This document shows, one piece after another, positions 22,541 to 62,538 of a stretch of DNA of 64,000 nt. The position numbers and the translations under genes were made by a program. Below the pieces are notes generated by a model. That model searched no databases. It was not told the origin of the DNA and worked only from the letters and a program-made list of their open reading frames with translations. The stretch spans positions 34,453,494 to 34,517,493 of the forward strand of contig CM038717.1 of NCBI GenBank assembly GCA_021613375.1. The letters run 5' to 3'. The DNA is from Megaleporinus macrocephalus. Its lineage: Eukaryota; Chordata; Actinopteri; Characiformes; Anostomidae. The stretch's first letter is position 1, and each line of letters starts with the position of its first letter.

Positions 22541-24369
22541 ACACCATTATCAGTACTTTCTACTCCTTACATTTACACTCCATTATCATTACTTTCTACT
22601 CCTTACATTTACACTCCATTATCAGTACTTTCTACTCCTTACATTTACACTCCATTATCAGTACTTTCTACTCCTTACATTTACACTCCATTATCATTAC
22701 TTTCTACTCCTTACATTTACACTCCATTATCAGTACTTTCTACTCCTTACATTTACACTCCATTATCAGTACTTTCTTCTCCTTACATTTACACTCCATT
22801 ATCTGTACTTTCTACTCCTTACATTTACACTCCATTATCAGTACTTTCTACTCCTTACATTTACACTCCATTATCAGTACTTTCTACTCCTTACATTTAC
22901 ACTCCATTATCAGTACTTTCTACTCCTTACATTTACACTCCATTATCAGTACTTTCTACTCCTTACATTTACACTCCATTATCAGTACTTTCTACTCCTT
23001 ACATTTACACTCCATTATCTGTACTTTCTACTCCTTACATTTACACTCCATTATCTGTACTTTCTACTCCTTACATTTACACTCCATTATCTGTACTTTC
23101 TACTCCTTACATTTACACACCATTATCTGTACTTTCTACTTCTTACATTTACACTCCATTATCAGTACTTTCTACTCCTTACATTTACACTCCATTATCT
23201 GTACTTTCTACTCCTTACATTTACACTCCATTATCAGTACTTTCTACTCCTTACATTTACACTCCATTATCTGTACTTTCTACTCCTTACATTTACACTC
23301 CATTATCAGTACTTTCTACTCCTTACATTTACACTCCATTATCAGTACTTTCTACTCCTTACATTTACACTCCATTATCAGTACTTTCTACTCCTTACAT
23401 TTACACTCCATTATCAGTACTTTCTACTCCTTACATTTACACTCCATTATCAGTACTTTCTACTCCTTACATTTACACTCCATTATCTGTACTTTCTACT
23501 CCTTACATTTACACTCCATTATCTGTACTTTCTACTCCTTACATTTACACTCCATTATCTGTACTTTCTACTCCTTACATTTACACACCATTATCTGTAC
23601 TTTCTACTTCTTACATTTACACTCCATTATCAGTACTTTCTACTCCTTACATTTACACTCCATTATCTGTACTTTCTACTCCTTACATTTACACTCCATT
23701 ATCAGTACTTTCTACTCCTTACATTTACACTCCATTATCAGTACTTTCTACTCCTTACATTTACACTCCATTATCAGTACTTTCTACTCCTTACATTTAC
23801 ACTCCATTATCAGTACTTTCTACTCCTTACATTTACACTCCATTATCAGTACTTTCTACTGCTTACATTTACACTCCATTATCTGTACTTTCTACTCCTT
23901 ACATTTACACTCCATTATCAGTACTTTCTACTCCTTACATTTACACTCCATTATCTGTACTTTCTACTCCTTACATTTACACTCCATTATCAGTACTTTC
24001 TACTCCTTACATTTACACTCCATTATCAGTACTTTCTACTCCTTACATTTACACTCCATTATCTGTACTTTCTACTCCTTACATTTACACTCCACTATCT
24101 GTACTTTCTACTCCTTACATTTACACTCCATTATCTGTACTTTCTACTCCTTACATTTACACTCCATTATCAGTACTTTCTACTCCTTACATTTACACTC
24201 CATTATCAGTACTTTCTACTCCTTACATTTACACTCCATTATCTGTACTTTCTACTCCTTACATTTACACTCCATTATCAGTACTTTCTACTCCTTACAT
24301 TTACACTCCATTATCTGTACTTTCTACTCCTTACATTTACACTCCACTATCTGTACTTTCTACTCCTTA
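22541..24369. repeat. 36-bp minisatellite, about 51 copies
   Basis: The unit contains TACTCCTTACATTTACACTC and CATTATC followed by A or T and GTACTTTC. Because 36 is divisible by three, one frame stays open through the whole array, which is not evidence of a gene. Two marker variants show block duplication: the TTACACACCA variant recurs 468 bp apart (13 units) and the TCCACTATCT variant 252 bp apart (7 units). The core also occurs as a single copy inside a hAT-like MITE at about 45446-45500. Confidence 0.95.
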
Positions 24370-24384
24370 TTATTTTCATTTTCG

Positions 24385-24672
24385 GGCGGCACGGTGGTGT
24401 AGCAGTCAGCACTTTCGGCTTACAGCAAGCTGGTCCGGGTTTGATTCTCGGTCTGGGTCGTTCAGAGTGGAGTGTGCATGTTCTCCCTGTTCTTGAGTGG
24501 GTTTCCTCCCACAGTCCAAACAAATGCATGTTAGGTTGACCAGTCACTCTAAATTGCCTGTGAGTGTGTGTTGGCCATGCAATGCACTGGCGAATTGTCC
24601 ATGGTGTACCCTGTCTTCACCTGGTACACCCCCTATGATCAAGAGTAGTGGGATAAAGTGGAAGATAATGAA
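24385..24672 (+). mobile_element. tRNA-derived SINE
   Basis: Starts GGGCGGCACGGTGGTGTAGC with tRNA-like A-box context and a B box GGGTTTGATTC. It continues through GCATGTTCTCCCTGTTC, TGGGTTTCCTCCCACAGTCC, ATGCATGTTAGGTTGACC and CTCTAAATTG to ATAATGAATGAA at the tail. This is a very common fish SINE layout. It sits exactly between two minisatellites. Confidence 0.8.
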
Positions 24673-24689
24673 TGAACATTCTTGATCAA

Positions 24690-25440
24690 CAGGGGCAATT
24701 TTTCAAAAACTCCACTCATTCTTCTTCAACAGAACTTCTTCTCAGAATTTTCAACAAACTCTACTCATTCTTCTCCAAGAGAAATTCCTCTCAGAGTTCT
24801 CAAAAACTCCACTCATTCTTCTCCAAGAGAAATTTCTCTCAGAGTTCTCAAAAACTCCACTCATTCTTCTCCAACAGAACTTCTTCTCAGAATTTTCAAC
24901 AAACTCTACTCATTCTTCTCCAACAGAAATTCCTCTCAGAGTTCTCAAAAACTGCACTCATTCTTCTTCAACAGAACTTCTCAGAATTTTCAACAAACTC
25001 CACTCATTCTTCTCCAACAGAAATTCATCTCAGAGTTCTCAAAAACTCCACTCATTCTTCTCCAACAGAAATTCATCTCAGAGTTCTCAAAAACTCCACT
25101 CATTCTTCTCCTACAGAAATTCATCTCAGAGTTCTCAAAAACTCCACTCATTCTTCTCCAACAGAAATTCATCTCAGAGTTCTCAAAAACTCCACTCATT
25201 CTTCTCCAACAGAAATTCATCTCAGAGTTCTCAAAAACTCCACTCATTCTTCTCCAACAGAAATTCATCTCAGAGTTCTCAAAAACTCCACTCATTCTTC
25301 TCCAACAGAAATTGCTCTCTAGAGTTTTCAAAAACTCTACTCATTCTTCTCTAAAAGAACTTCCTCTCAGAGTTTTCAAAAACTCATTTTTCTCCAACAG
25401 AAATTCCTCTTTTTCAGCTTTTTCAGTTTTCAAAAACTGC
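24690..25440. repeat. 48-bp minisatellite, about 15 copies
   Basis: Units combine ACTCCACTCATTCTTCTCC, AACAGAAATTC and TCTCAGAGTTCTCAAAA. The central units (about 25010-25310) are nearly identical while outer units are more diverged, the pattern left by recent expansion in the middle. All frames read as 16-residue repeats because 48 is divisible by three; no coding role is inferred. Confidence 0.9.
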
Positions 25441-25689
25441 CCGTCATAAGCCGAGCACATAGTGACCACCCGACTTCAGTCAGTCAGTTTTCAAGAACGC
25501 GGTTGACTTGATCAGAACTTTTAGGGTTTAGTTCTTCTGGTCATTCTGCAGTTTAGGTATTCCAGTTGATCGAAATCATTTCATTTTGAATGTTCTTTCA
25601 CCAAGTTAACATCAATCTGCTGATCTCTAATCTCAGTGTACAACTCATTCTTCTCTGCTGGTGATTATACACAGTCGAGTCACACTATT

Positions 25690-26130
25690 ATGACCACTTC
25701 CTACTTTCGACGGTGACTGGGGGATGTTTTCGTGGCGTTCTCTCGACCCACTCGTCCATGTGGTAGACACTCTCAACCGATTTGGGTCTGAATCTGTCCT
25801 TGCAGATCACGAACACCCATACATGAGGATTGTCTTCACCAGGGCGGATGGGATCTTCCAGCAAGACAGTGCAACACGTCACACGGCTAGAAATATCCCA
25901 CACTTCCAAGTACTACCCTGGACCCCTAATTCCCCAGACTTGAACCAAATTCAGCATCTGTGGGAGCACCTGAATGGTGGTGTTCGCTCTGTGGATCCAC
26001 GTGCCCTCCAGCACGATGCAATGCAGTCAGCATGGCTCCAGATACCTGTGACCACCTACCTGGACCTTACTGAGACTCCCAGTCCATCTAGCTGCTGGCG
26101 GTTATGCTGGACATTAGTAATAATAATGTG
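25690..26130 (+). pseudogene. Tc1/mariner transposase fossil (C-terminal half)
   Basis: The plus-strand frame reads FQQDSATRHTARN, then LPWTPNSPDLNQIQHLWEHL, then a decayed tail with WLQIPVTTYLDL. These are the second catalytic Asp and the DLNPIEHLWD-type third acidic motif of Tc1 transposases. The N-terminal DNA-binding part is missing and the frame is broken upstream, so it is inactive. Confidence 0.85.
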
Positions 26131-26454
26131 ACTCCACTGTGTATCAGATTCCTCTCCATCAAGTCTGCTAGTCTTCCTTTTCAGAGCAGAGGGCTTTCGT
26201 TCAGTTGCAGTGCTGAGAGCTGCTCTCTATAGTCTATACTGCTGGAGTAAGTTCCACTGATGCTTCTTTTTCTCTTGGTAGCACCATTAACACCCCTCTC
26301 CACCACTGCTTAATTCAGGGAGCAGAGGTTTTACCCGAGTGTGATCTTCGTCTGCTCTAACCACACCTAGAAACAACAAAGCTTCACAAACTAGGAATTT
26401 ATGGCAGGGCTGCTGTTGGTACCCAGGACCATTAATATCGTCCCTGTCCAATGG

Positions 26455-26690
26455 AAGACATGGACGTCTCCTCAAAACGGCAACTTTATAGGAGAAAACA
26501 AAAACTGTCTTCACTTTTAATGGTAATCAATGGAACCAGAAATGTTTCAAAGTTATTTTGGAGCGTTTCTTTTGGTGCATTCATCATGAAATTTCCACAC
26601 AATGTAAACGGCAGCAGTCGTGTTCAAATGATGTACACAAATGAAAATCATACCCAGCAATGAGTATTTAGCTCTAGTGCTGGCTGTTAT
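26455..26690 (+). repeat. Dispersed unclassified repeat, copy 1
   Basis: Shared landmarks are TATAGGAGAAAACAAAAACT, GTCAATGGAACCAGA-like and TTCATCATGAAATTTCCACA. Diverged copies lie at about 34885-35070 and 49190-49390, and probably reversed at 36430-36690. No coding content. Confidence 0.5.
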
Positions 26691-26732
26691 ATGTAGCAGA
26701 TCCATATTACATGCTTTAAAAAGTCTGAGTAC

Positions 26733-26815
<83 letters not shown>
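26733..26815. repeat. (TA)n microsatellite, about 41 units
   Basis: An uninterrupted TA tract of about 83 bases, among the longest simple repeats in the window. Confidence 0.95.
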
Positions 26816-26819
<4 letters not shown>

Positions 26820-27119
26820 GATATAAGTATATCTACCTAAATTTCTTTTCTTTTTCTTTCTTCTTCCCATTTTTTTTTTATTTATTTGTTTTTTATTTTT
26901 ATTATTATTTTTCCCCTTCTTTATTGCCTGTCAGGCCTGGCGTAAATAACTAAATAAAATATAAATAAAAATACAAACATTAACAAGAATAGGCTATAGA
27001 AAACCGATAGAGATGATTCCGATTGTGAAAATTGCCAGACATGACAGGCTAAAAAAAAAGCAGTTCTATCTGTGGTGTATATTGTTAACATTAAAAAAAG
27101 TTTAATCTCATAAAAATTT

Positions 27120-28080
27120 ACATGAAATCAGATTCCTTTTATGGCCTCCCCCTCCGTCACCAGGTCTCAGACATCAGTGGACCTTCATGGGAAGTTCTTA
27201 AGTGCAGAGCAGATCTGCCAAGCAGATTTCCACTTTCTTCCCACATCAAACAACTGGTGGCTTTTGTTCTTGGTTTAGAACTTGTGTATGACGTCAGGAA
27301 CTGAACGTGTTCTGTATGCAAAGATTGACTCTACTTCTGTGCACTGGAAACAACTTGAGCAACACAGTATCACACCAAGTCAATTACACATCAGGGATAT
27401 CCATCTGTCCGGTCAGGAAGCATATGTGGGTGGCACATGGTTTCATCTGTTTTGGTGCAAATGGTATCTACAACTACTGGTATCACGAGGCGGTACCTGC
27501 AGTTCCTCCAGGACGGCTCATCCATACAAGCCATTAAAAACAATCTCAAGAGCATGGAGGAGATACCAGACACAGCCTGTTAAACAAGGAGAGCTGGACA
27601 GGGCTGAAGAAGGGCATCAACCCAGCAATGGTAGGACCAGTAAGAACAGGAGGAGCTCTACACGATGACCTCCACCGGGCTGCTGGTGTGCATGTTTCTG
27701 CTGTCACACTCAGAAACTGTCTCCATGAGGGTGGCATGAAGGCATCCAGGTACTGGAATGAGCCACTGAGCCATTGTCGGAGCTCATGCTGGTGCATTGG
27801 ACACACTCCTGGGTTCCTCCTGGTGCTGGACAGTGCCAGTCCTCATGTGGCCAGTGTGTGTAGGCAGTTCCTGGATGAAGAAGATATCAATGCCATTGAC
27901 TGACCCTCGTGTTCCTCAGACCTGAATCTAATTGAGAACCATTGTAGTGCCACAGACTGTCCAGTGAGCCCACTGAGGTCCTGATCCAGGTCTGGGAGGA
28001 GATCCTGAGGACACCAGCACAGTACATACAGGCATGTGGGGGCCTATACACACACTACTGAGTCACTTTATGAGTTGGCT
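27120..28080 (+). pseudogene. Second Tc1-like transposase fossil
   Basis: Recognisable pieces in order are LHDDLHRAAGVHVSAVTLRN with HEGGMKASR (about 27660-27750), a large internal deletion, LLVLDSASPHVASVCRQF and DEEDINAID (about 27815-27900), then, past a stop, CSSDLNLIENH. The normally conserved Asn after the second catalytic Asp is Ser here. It belongs to a different Tc1 subgroup from the fossil at 25.7 kb. Stops, a missing core and frame shifts make it non-functional. Confidence 0.75.
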
Positions 28081-28153
28081 TAATGAAATTCACACAGATT
28101 TTTTCCTCCAGAACCCCATTTTTTTGGGGTTTTTGTACAGCCTTAATTGTCTG

Positions 28154-28680
28154 GACTCTTAAAAGAGGAACTCCACCAATTATTCATACTTCCTGCATAA
28201 TTCTACAGTTGGGATATAAAAACAATAATTTAGTGTTTTGATGTGAGATGAATCATTTGTAGAGAAACCTTCGTTGTAGATTTCTTTACAGTGCTGGTGA
28301 TGGGAACCAGGGGTTGCCATGTCTACAACACAAACATAGACACTTTATTTACTATCAGAACCACGAGTGAACCTACACGTGAGCGTTTTATGTAGTGCTG
28401 ATGATGGCAAAACAGTGGAAAATCTGAAATACTAAATTCTCTGCATGTACCCCTCCACCTACGACTGGATGCAAATACATTTAAAGCTAAATGTTATCAT
28501 GAAACGAAGTATTAGTCACCAGGCGGCACATTCTTAACTATTATTTCATATCATAACGTTTCAGACATCTGCTTCCCATCAACACCACTATGAACAAATC
28601 TGGTTTCTCTAGAAATACATTCACACCAATCCACTCTGAAAGACTTCGTTTACATGTTATCTAGTACAGCGATATGAGCC
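28154..28680. repeat. Dispersed element related to the MITE at 5.3 kb
   Basis: Starts near CTTAAAAGAGGAACTCCACC, which matches inverted the right end of the 5333-5812 MITE. It shares TTCACACCAA..CACTC.GAA and GTTTACATGTTA-like phrases with that copy. Confidence 0.4.
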
Positions 28681-28824
28681 GAGCAGAACTCTTAGATCAA
28701 TAGGAAGTAGTCAGCAAGTCCTTCTAAGGTAAAGACTAAGCATGGGGAAGCAGCGTTTAGTTACTGTGCTGCTATTAAATTGAATCAGTTGAGCGAGAGT
28801 GTTAGAAGAGCCCCAACACTGGAC

Positions 28825-28910
28825 ACCTTGTTTCTTATTTCTTTATTTATGTGAAGTACTTTGAGTTGCCACTGTGTATGAAAGGTGCTATACAAATAAA
28901 CCTGCCTTGC
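28825..28910 (+). mobile_element. 3' tail of a non-LTR retrotransposon
   Basis: GAAGTACTTTGAGTTGCCAC, then TGTGTATGAAAGGTGCTATA and CAAATAAACC is the standard 3' end of several fish LINE families and mobilised SINEs. Only the tail is present (5' truncated). Confidence 0.6.
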
Positions 28911-28914
28911 CTAT

Positions 28915-31500
28915 TAACCATTAAATGAATAAAAACAGATGACGATTTAGAGAGTTGGGGTGGTGACAACTGGAGCTGGCCATCCTCAACACCATCTGAT
29001 CTGTTAGTCCAAAGAATAAATTTAGAAACATGTTCCAACATTCTCTGATTCGCTGTTGTTGTCCACTAACTTGATAATGCTCTGTGACATCTGCTGTTAT
29101 TGAAAATTACTGTATTCATCTGTAGGGTCTCACTTTAAGGACAAACACACTATAAATGTTGTCCCCGTCTGCAAAGATCTTGTGTTTCTTGGTAACGGTT
29201 GCACAGACTGGGCAATTTGGGACTTAATGTCAACTTCTCGTCCATGACACATGGATATCTCTGAGAAGACAGCAGGTGAGGAGGTTCAGGGTCCGGCTTC
29301 CTGAAGAGTATCAATCTGATCCAGAGCTTGTAGGCTCTACTGATTTGTGGAGCAAGTTCTGAAACACTTGGCTATTCAAGCCTGTCTCTTTCAATCTACA
29401 GTGCTTCAAAGCCCAGATACTGAACAGCATTATCTCCTGGCCCTGAATTATAGGCCCCAGGGGCCCCATACCCGGAGATCCTTTTTGGCTGGTCCTTGAG
29501 TTTTAATGGCACAACAGGTTATCTGAGGCCTATGACTAACCATGTCCATGGCAGCACACTAACCGCAGTGTTGGAAACATGACCACTATTAACACACATC
29601 CGTAATGAAATCGAAATTGGGCAACCGAGATCTAATTAAAGCTGGAAAAAAAAACAGCCCAACATGAGCCCAAATGTTGAGTGTACTGTAGTGGGCTTAG
29701 AGATTTTCTTTACATCTTATATTTGATGATGACGCAGAAGAAAAGCAAAGAACATGCAACTTTTCACTTGGGTGGTTCATGTTTTATATACGTGGACCTA
29801 CCAAAACTCACGCCACATACCTGAAAGCTTGACCAAGGCAATGATGGACAGTGCCACAGTAAGCAGTGATTGGAGGAGAAAATGAAGCAGATGTTTAAAA
29901 AAAAATAAAAAGAAGTGGACGTTGGGTCATAAGGCTAGGACACGGGCCCTAATACCAAGTAGGCATTATAATGCCGGATCACAACCTGTTGCACCTGTCG
30001 GGACGTCTATAAACCAATCCTGGAGCCAATCAGAAAACAGCTGCTTTACTGACCGGGTGGTCCAGCTGTGGTTTTGAGGCATATATTAAATGTTTGATCC
30101 CCAAGTTTATCATCAGTGGTCCAAGTAAGTTTCAATAGTGTAATACTGCCCCCTAGTGTTGGGCAGCTTGCTTATGCTAACTTGTGTCTACTTACCAAAA
30201 TAAATGAGCAAATAGAAAACAAACAATTTTCACATATAATTCTGGAACTTTCTCTCCAGACTGTTTAATGCCAGTATTGATTCACCGCTTTTCTACTTCA
30301 CAAACTGAAATGGAGCGTCCAATCACAGCTCATCACGCTGTGCCGCTCACAGCCGGCGCAGGAATCCTCACTGATGCTATGGTAGCATTTTGATTTTGTG
30401 TGGCTTTTGGATTTCAGGAGTGTTTGTTCATTTCTCCAGCTGTGCAACTAGAAAAGTTTGAAGATAGAGTTAAAACAGCTGCTTAGATTGTTTCATGATT
30501 GCTTGCGGGGGCCCCCTAGTGGCTTGGGCCCATAAAACCCAATGGATAATCTGTTCCTGACGGTTTCCCCACCTGTGCCGTCTGAGAGGGGGACCTCCGG
30601 AGAGGAAGAGAAATGAACAGTGTTGGAACTTGGTCTTGGGCCAGCCCGCCTACAGTTCGGCTACAGTTCAGAATGTGTATCGCTCAGTAGCGAACCGTGA
30701 CCCTTAAGCCTCGGCCCTCTACCCCAACCCCAAATATTTGAGCTTGAGTTTTCAGAGGGGGTAGCTTTAATAGTTTGTGGGTGGGACATGGGCTTCCATC
30801 GTGACTCAGCAAACTAGCTAGCGGTAGTAGCCTAGCGCTAGCTAGCTGTTTCTCATTAAACCCGCCCACTTAGAGGGAAGATATGATTGGCCAGTTTTAC
30901 TGTAATTTGAAATTGATATCTGAATTATAACTGCCTGGCCTGCTGTAAATAAACAGCGGGACCACCAATCACCAACATCCTGCGGAGACATCACAGTCCT
31001 TATAGGGGGAGACACAGGCTCACAGGCTTCCACTTAACCCCTCACGCTCCAACACTTTTGAGTAGACATGTTTGAATAATTTCTTTGTCTATATTTTTGT
31101 AATTGTTTAGATGTTGATTGTCAAATTGTAAGATAAAAGAAAATTATATATATGTGTGTATATTAAGAATATTTTAGACCCTCTGAGGGGGCGTAGAGGG
31201 CCATGACTGTTTCCCACTGATATCGCTAGATCCCTGAAGGCTAGCCAAGCTACCAAGCTCATTACCAAGCTCGTTGGAAAGGGCACGTCCTGCTCTACTG
31301 ACCTGTGGAGTTCGTGTGTCATGGATTTCTTAAGTCAGATGTTAAAAGTCTCTTGACTTGATGGAAACCCGAACCTGGAGGCCTCTAGTTTTTTTGTTTG
31401 CTGGCCAGACTATCAAAATCAATCCGGATACAATCAGGCCGGCAGTGTGAACAAGGTCTTGGTCAGTCATACATGGGAAATAAAAAGAAGGGACAACACA
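28915..31500. other. Non-coding intergenic stretch
   Basis: No gene or splice-supported coding segment is recognised between the LINE tail and the downstream end of mark2. The composition is mixed, with some CpG (30320-30360, 30540-30600) but no clear promoter. Confidence 0.4.
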
Positions 31501-31951
31501 TCGTTCAACTTTGTTTTATTCTTATAATAATAATATTATCTTCTCCAGAGAAAGGCAACAAAACACAGACTCATTCCAGTGCAGCACATTGAAACCAACC
31601 AGCAACTCTTAATTACACTACAATCCACCAATAATTACTTAATTGGCCCTTAATTAGCTTCAGATATACGACCCCTGCAGCAGGAAAAAAAAAACAAAAA
31701 ACAAAAAAACTAATTGTCTGGGCTGAGAGTGCAGAGAGGTGATTCACCTCCAGAGCACTGAGGGTTCAAGTCCGCACTTCCGTTTCAGATCGGATAAGAC
31801 ACGTTTCTGTGGGATGGAGTATCAGGAACAATCGGAGCATGGTGAGCGAATTTCCAAATTCAGCTATGGCTCTACTGAGCGTGCCCAGCCCTCCAGTCTC
31901 AAATACCCATCGCTAACTGTGTTGTACATTCAGAGTGTCAAACCACCAATC

Positions 31952-31987
<36 letters not shown>

Positions 31988-32581
31988 CATCACCAGGTAA
32001 CCTGGAATTGGAAGTAAGAAAATCAAGTAACGTGGAGCTTTACCGTAGATGGAGTCTGGGGTTCGGGAGCAGGGTGTGGGGAATTACAGCGTGTTGAGAC
32101 AGTAGCTGGTTTGGAGTTTGTAATACGAGAACCACCAGCGAACAGTTTTCATTAATTACAACGACTTCTTTTCTCCATCACTTAACGCTCTTCGAGCTGA
32201 AGACGACTTAAGGAACGAGAAGAAAAACACAAAACTGGGAACAAAGGAAATTCGCCACAAATAAAAAGACAACGAAAGTAGGTGGGGATGATGTGGGGGA
32301 CAGAAAACCCAAACCAAGAAGAAACACCTCCTACCAAAAAAGAAGGCCCTCGAAACGTCTATACACACAAACCTGTCCCAAGCCTCTAGCATCATTTACA
32401 GTCTTTCAGCTCTCCTCCGCCCTGTCTCTGAGCTCGTCCACCGCTGTCCCATGCAAAGTGTACTCGATCTCCTCACTCCCTACTTTTGGGCTCGTGCCCA
32501 CCTCCCCCCACCTCCGCCCTCCCCTCCAACATCACTCGCTGTTCAGTCCTATCCTGTTCCGCCGATCGGGTTTAAACATGC
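31500..32581 (-). other. Probable 3'UTR of mark2
   Basis: Follows the mark2 stop codon on the minus strand. A minus-strand AATAAA (31515-31520) near its far end is a plausible polyadenylation signal. It contains a CT microsatellite at about 31960-31984. The boundary is inferred. Confidence 0.35.
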
Positions 32582-60280
<27,699 letters not shown>

Positions 60281-60513
60281 CTGAACAAAAGGAGGTAAAC
60301 CGGTTTACTTTAAAGCATTTTATTACCTGCTCGACCAAGACGTGTGGCCTTCGTCACTGACAGAGCTCTACATATAAGAATACATATACATTCAGCCTCA
60401 CACATTAGAGGAACAGTTGCATCCAAAATCTAATTTATACAATGTTAGACTAGACAATCAGTCAGAACGTGTGTGATGCACCAATTTAGCTTCATTAGGT
60501 TAATGTTAGTGAT

Positions 60514-61536
60514 CTAAAAACGTTTGACTGGTAGTGCATCTAAAACGTTTGACTGGTAGTGCATCTAAAACGTTTGACTGGTAGTGCATCTAAAACGTTT
60601 GACTGGTAGTGCATCTAAAACGTTTGACTGGTAGTGCATCTAAAACGTTTGACTGGTAGTGCATCTAAAACGTTTGACTGGTAGTGCATCTAAAACGTTT
60701 GACTGGTAGTGCATCTAAAACGTTTGGCTGGTAGTGCATCTAAAACGTTTGGCTGGTAGTGCATCTAAAACGTTTGACTGGTAGTGCATCTAAAACGTTT
60801 GACTGGTAGTGCATCTAAAACGTTTGACTCGTAGTGCATCTAAAACGTTTGACTGGTAGTGTATCTAAAACGTTTGACTGGTAGTGTATCTAAAACGTTT
60901 GACTGGTAGTGCATCTAAAACGTTTGGCTGGTAGTGCATCTAAAACGTTTGGCTGGTAGTGTATCTAAAACGTTTGGCTGGTAGTGTATCTAAAACGTTT
61001 GGCTGGTAGTGTATCTAAAACGTTTGGCTGGTAGTGCATCTAAAACGTTTGGCTGGTAGTGTATCTAAAACGTTTGTCTGGTAGTGTATCTAAAACGTTT
61101 GGCTGGTAGTGTATCTAAAACGTTTGTCTGGTAGTGCATCTAAAACGTTTGGCTGGTAGTGTATCTAAAACGTTTGGCTGGTAGTGTATCTAAAACGTTT
61201 GTCTGGTAGCGTATCTAAAACGTTTGTCTGGTAGCGTATCTAAAACGTTTGTCTGGTAGCGTATCTAAAACGTTTGACTGGTAGTGTATCTAAAACGTTT
61301 GACTGGTAGTGTATCTAAAACGTTTGACTGGTAGTGTATTAAAACGTTTGACTGGTAGTGTAACTAAAACGTTTGACTGGTAGTGTAACTAAAACGTTTG
61401 ACTGGTAGTGTATTAAAACGTTTGACTGGTAGTGTATTAAAACGTTTGACTGGTAGTGTATCTAAAACGTTTGTCTGGTAGTGTATCTAAAACGTTTGTC
61501 TGGTAGTGTATCTAAAACGTTTGACTGGTAGTGTAC
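60514..61536. repeat. 25-bp minisatellite, about 41 copies
   Basis: Each unit is CATCTAAAACG or TATCTAAAACG plus TTTGACTGGTAGTG, with G-A-C, G-G-C and G-T-C variants at one site arranged in blocks. A few units near 61340-61440 lack one base. The core AAACGTTTGACTGGTAGTGT is a Tc1-type terminal repeat. It lies in the mark2 intron upstream of the catalytic-lysine exon. Confidence 0.95.
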
Positions 61537-61539
61537 ATA

Positions 61540-62530
61540 CACATATATACACATACAATTCACAGCAACCTTTATACAACCAATTGACCAGCTTCTTGTT
61601 CAAATTGTCCAGTTTCACTCTAAATTTTAAGGTGGACAGAAAAAATCTGAACAAGAAGTTGGCGTATGTGACGATGGATGCCTAAAATTTCCTGAAACAA
61701 CTGGAATCCAGGCCTCGACACGGATTTCCAGCTCCCATTTAGCGTCAATATGAGGACTTCATGATAAAAATCATACCACAGGTTAAAGACTGTGTTGACA
61801 CCTCAGTGACATACACAGCACACGTACTGTACTGTTTATATTTTGTGTAACTGTGAAGGATTTGTCAGCACTGATTAAAATCACCCAGGACGACGAGCCG
61901 TGTGTTCCACAAACGAGGCGGGGGGGAGACCGCGGTAGCTTGCCAAAACAAACCCAGCTCTTCTTGTAAGTGGTTAACGTTATTCCACGAAGCAAGTTCA
62001 GACAGTTAGCCAGACAACTCTGTAGATCTGGAGGAACATTAAGGATCACAATGACCACAAGAATGTCTCTCTTACTGTCGAGTCCAGCTGCCTCTAATTT
62101 AAGCTGATAAGCTTCATTCCCAGTTTCGCTGTTTCCTTTAATAAATACAATCTGACTGAGACGGCCGCATCCAGCGTGACATCAACGCAAGCCCTCCATA
62201 CAGCCCCCAAGCTACACTCTAACCACATCCAGGTCTTCAGTAGGGTTTCACAGACTTGATGTGGTTTAGGACCGAGTGATCTCCACTTTACACAACAGGT
62301 GCAGTGTCGAAATCTGACTCCACTTTGCATGCGCGCTAGCAATTCCTTCTTTCTCGCAATATATTACTAATTAACCAATCTTGAACGAAATTAAATAGCT
62401 TTCTAGTTTATTAAACAATGAAAAGAAGCAAATCTAGAACGTAACCCATCATCCATACAGCGTATGATTATTAAGGGGAGACCGATTCTGTGGCTGAGGC
62501 AGAAGTTGGCACAACATCTGGTGTCTCTAA
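61540..62530. other. Intronic stretch (mark2), no recognised feature
   Basis: No exon for the MARK glycine-rich loop and no clear repeat family was found. Confidence 0.4.
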
Positions 62531-62538
62531 TGACTTCC

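Noticed and set aside
22483..24402. 639-residue open frame of YSLHLHSIISTF-type repeats
   Set aside because: It is the 36-bp minisatellite read in a frame that stays open because the unit length is divisible by three; no start context, splice support or known family.
24672..25449. Overlapping long frames with 16-residue repeats (HSSPTEIHLRVLK and others)
   Set aside because: A product of the 48-bp array; several frames on both strands are open at once, which argues against coding.
25690..26130. Active Tc1 transposon
   Set aside because: The DNA-binding half is missing and the frame is disrupted; no paired terminal repeats were found.
31717..31785. tRNA-like sequence with GGTTCAAGTCC B box
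   Set aside because: No complete acceptor stem or convincing A box; at most the head of a decayed SINE.
60514..61536. CRISPR-like regular array
   Set aside because: The 25-bp units are contiguous with no unique spacers, and the host is a vertebrate.
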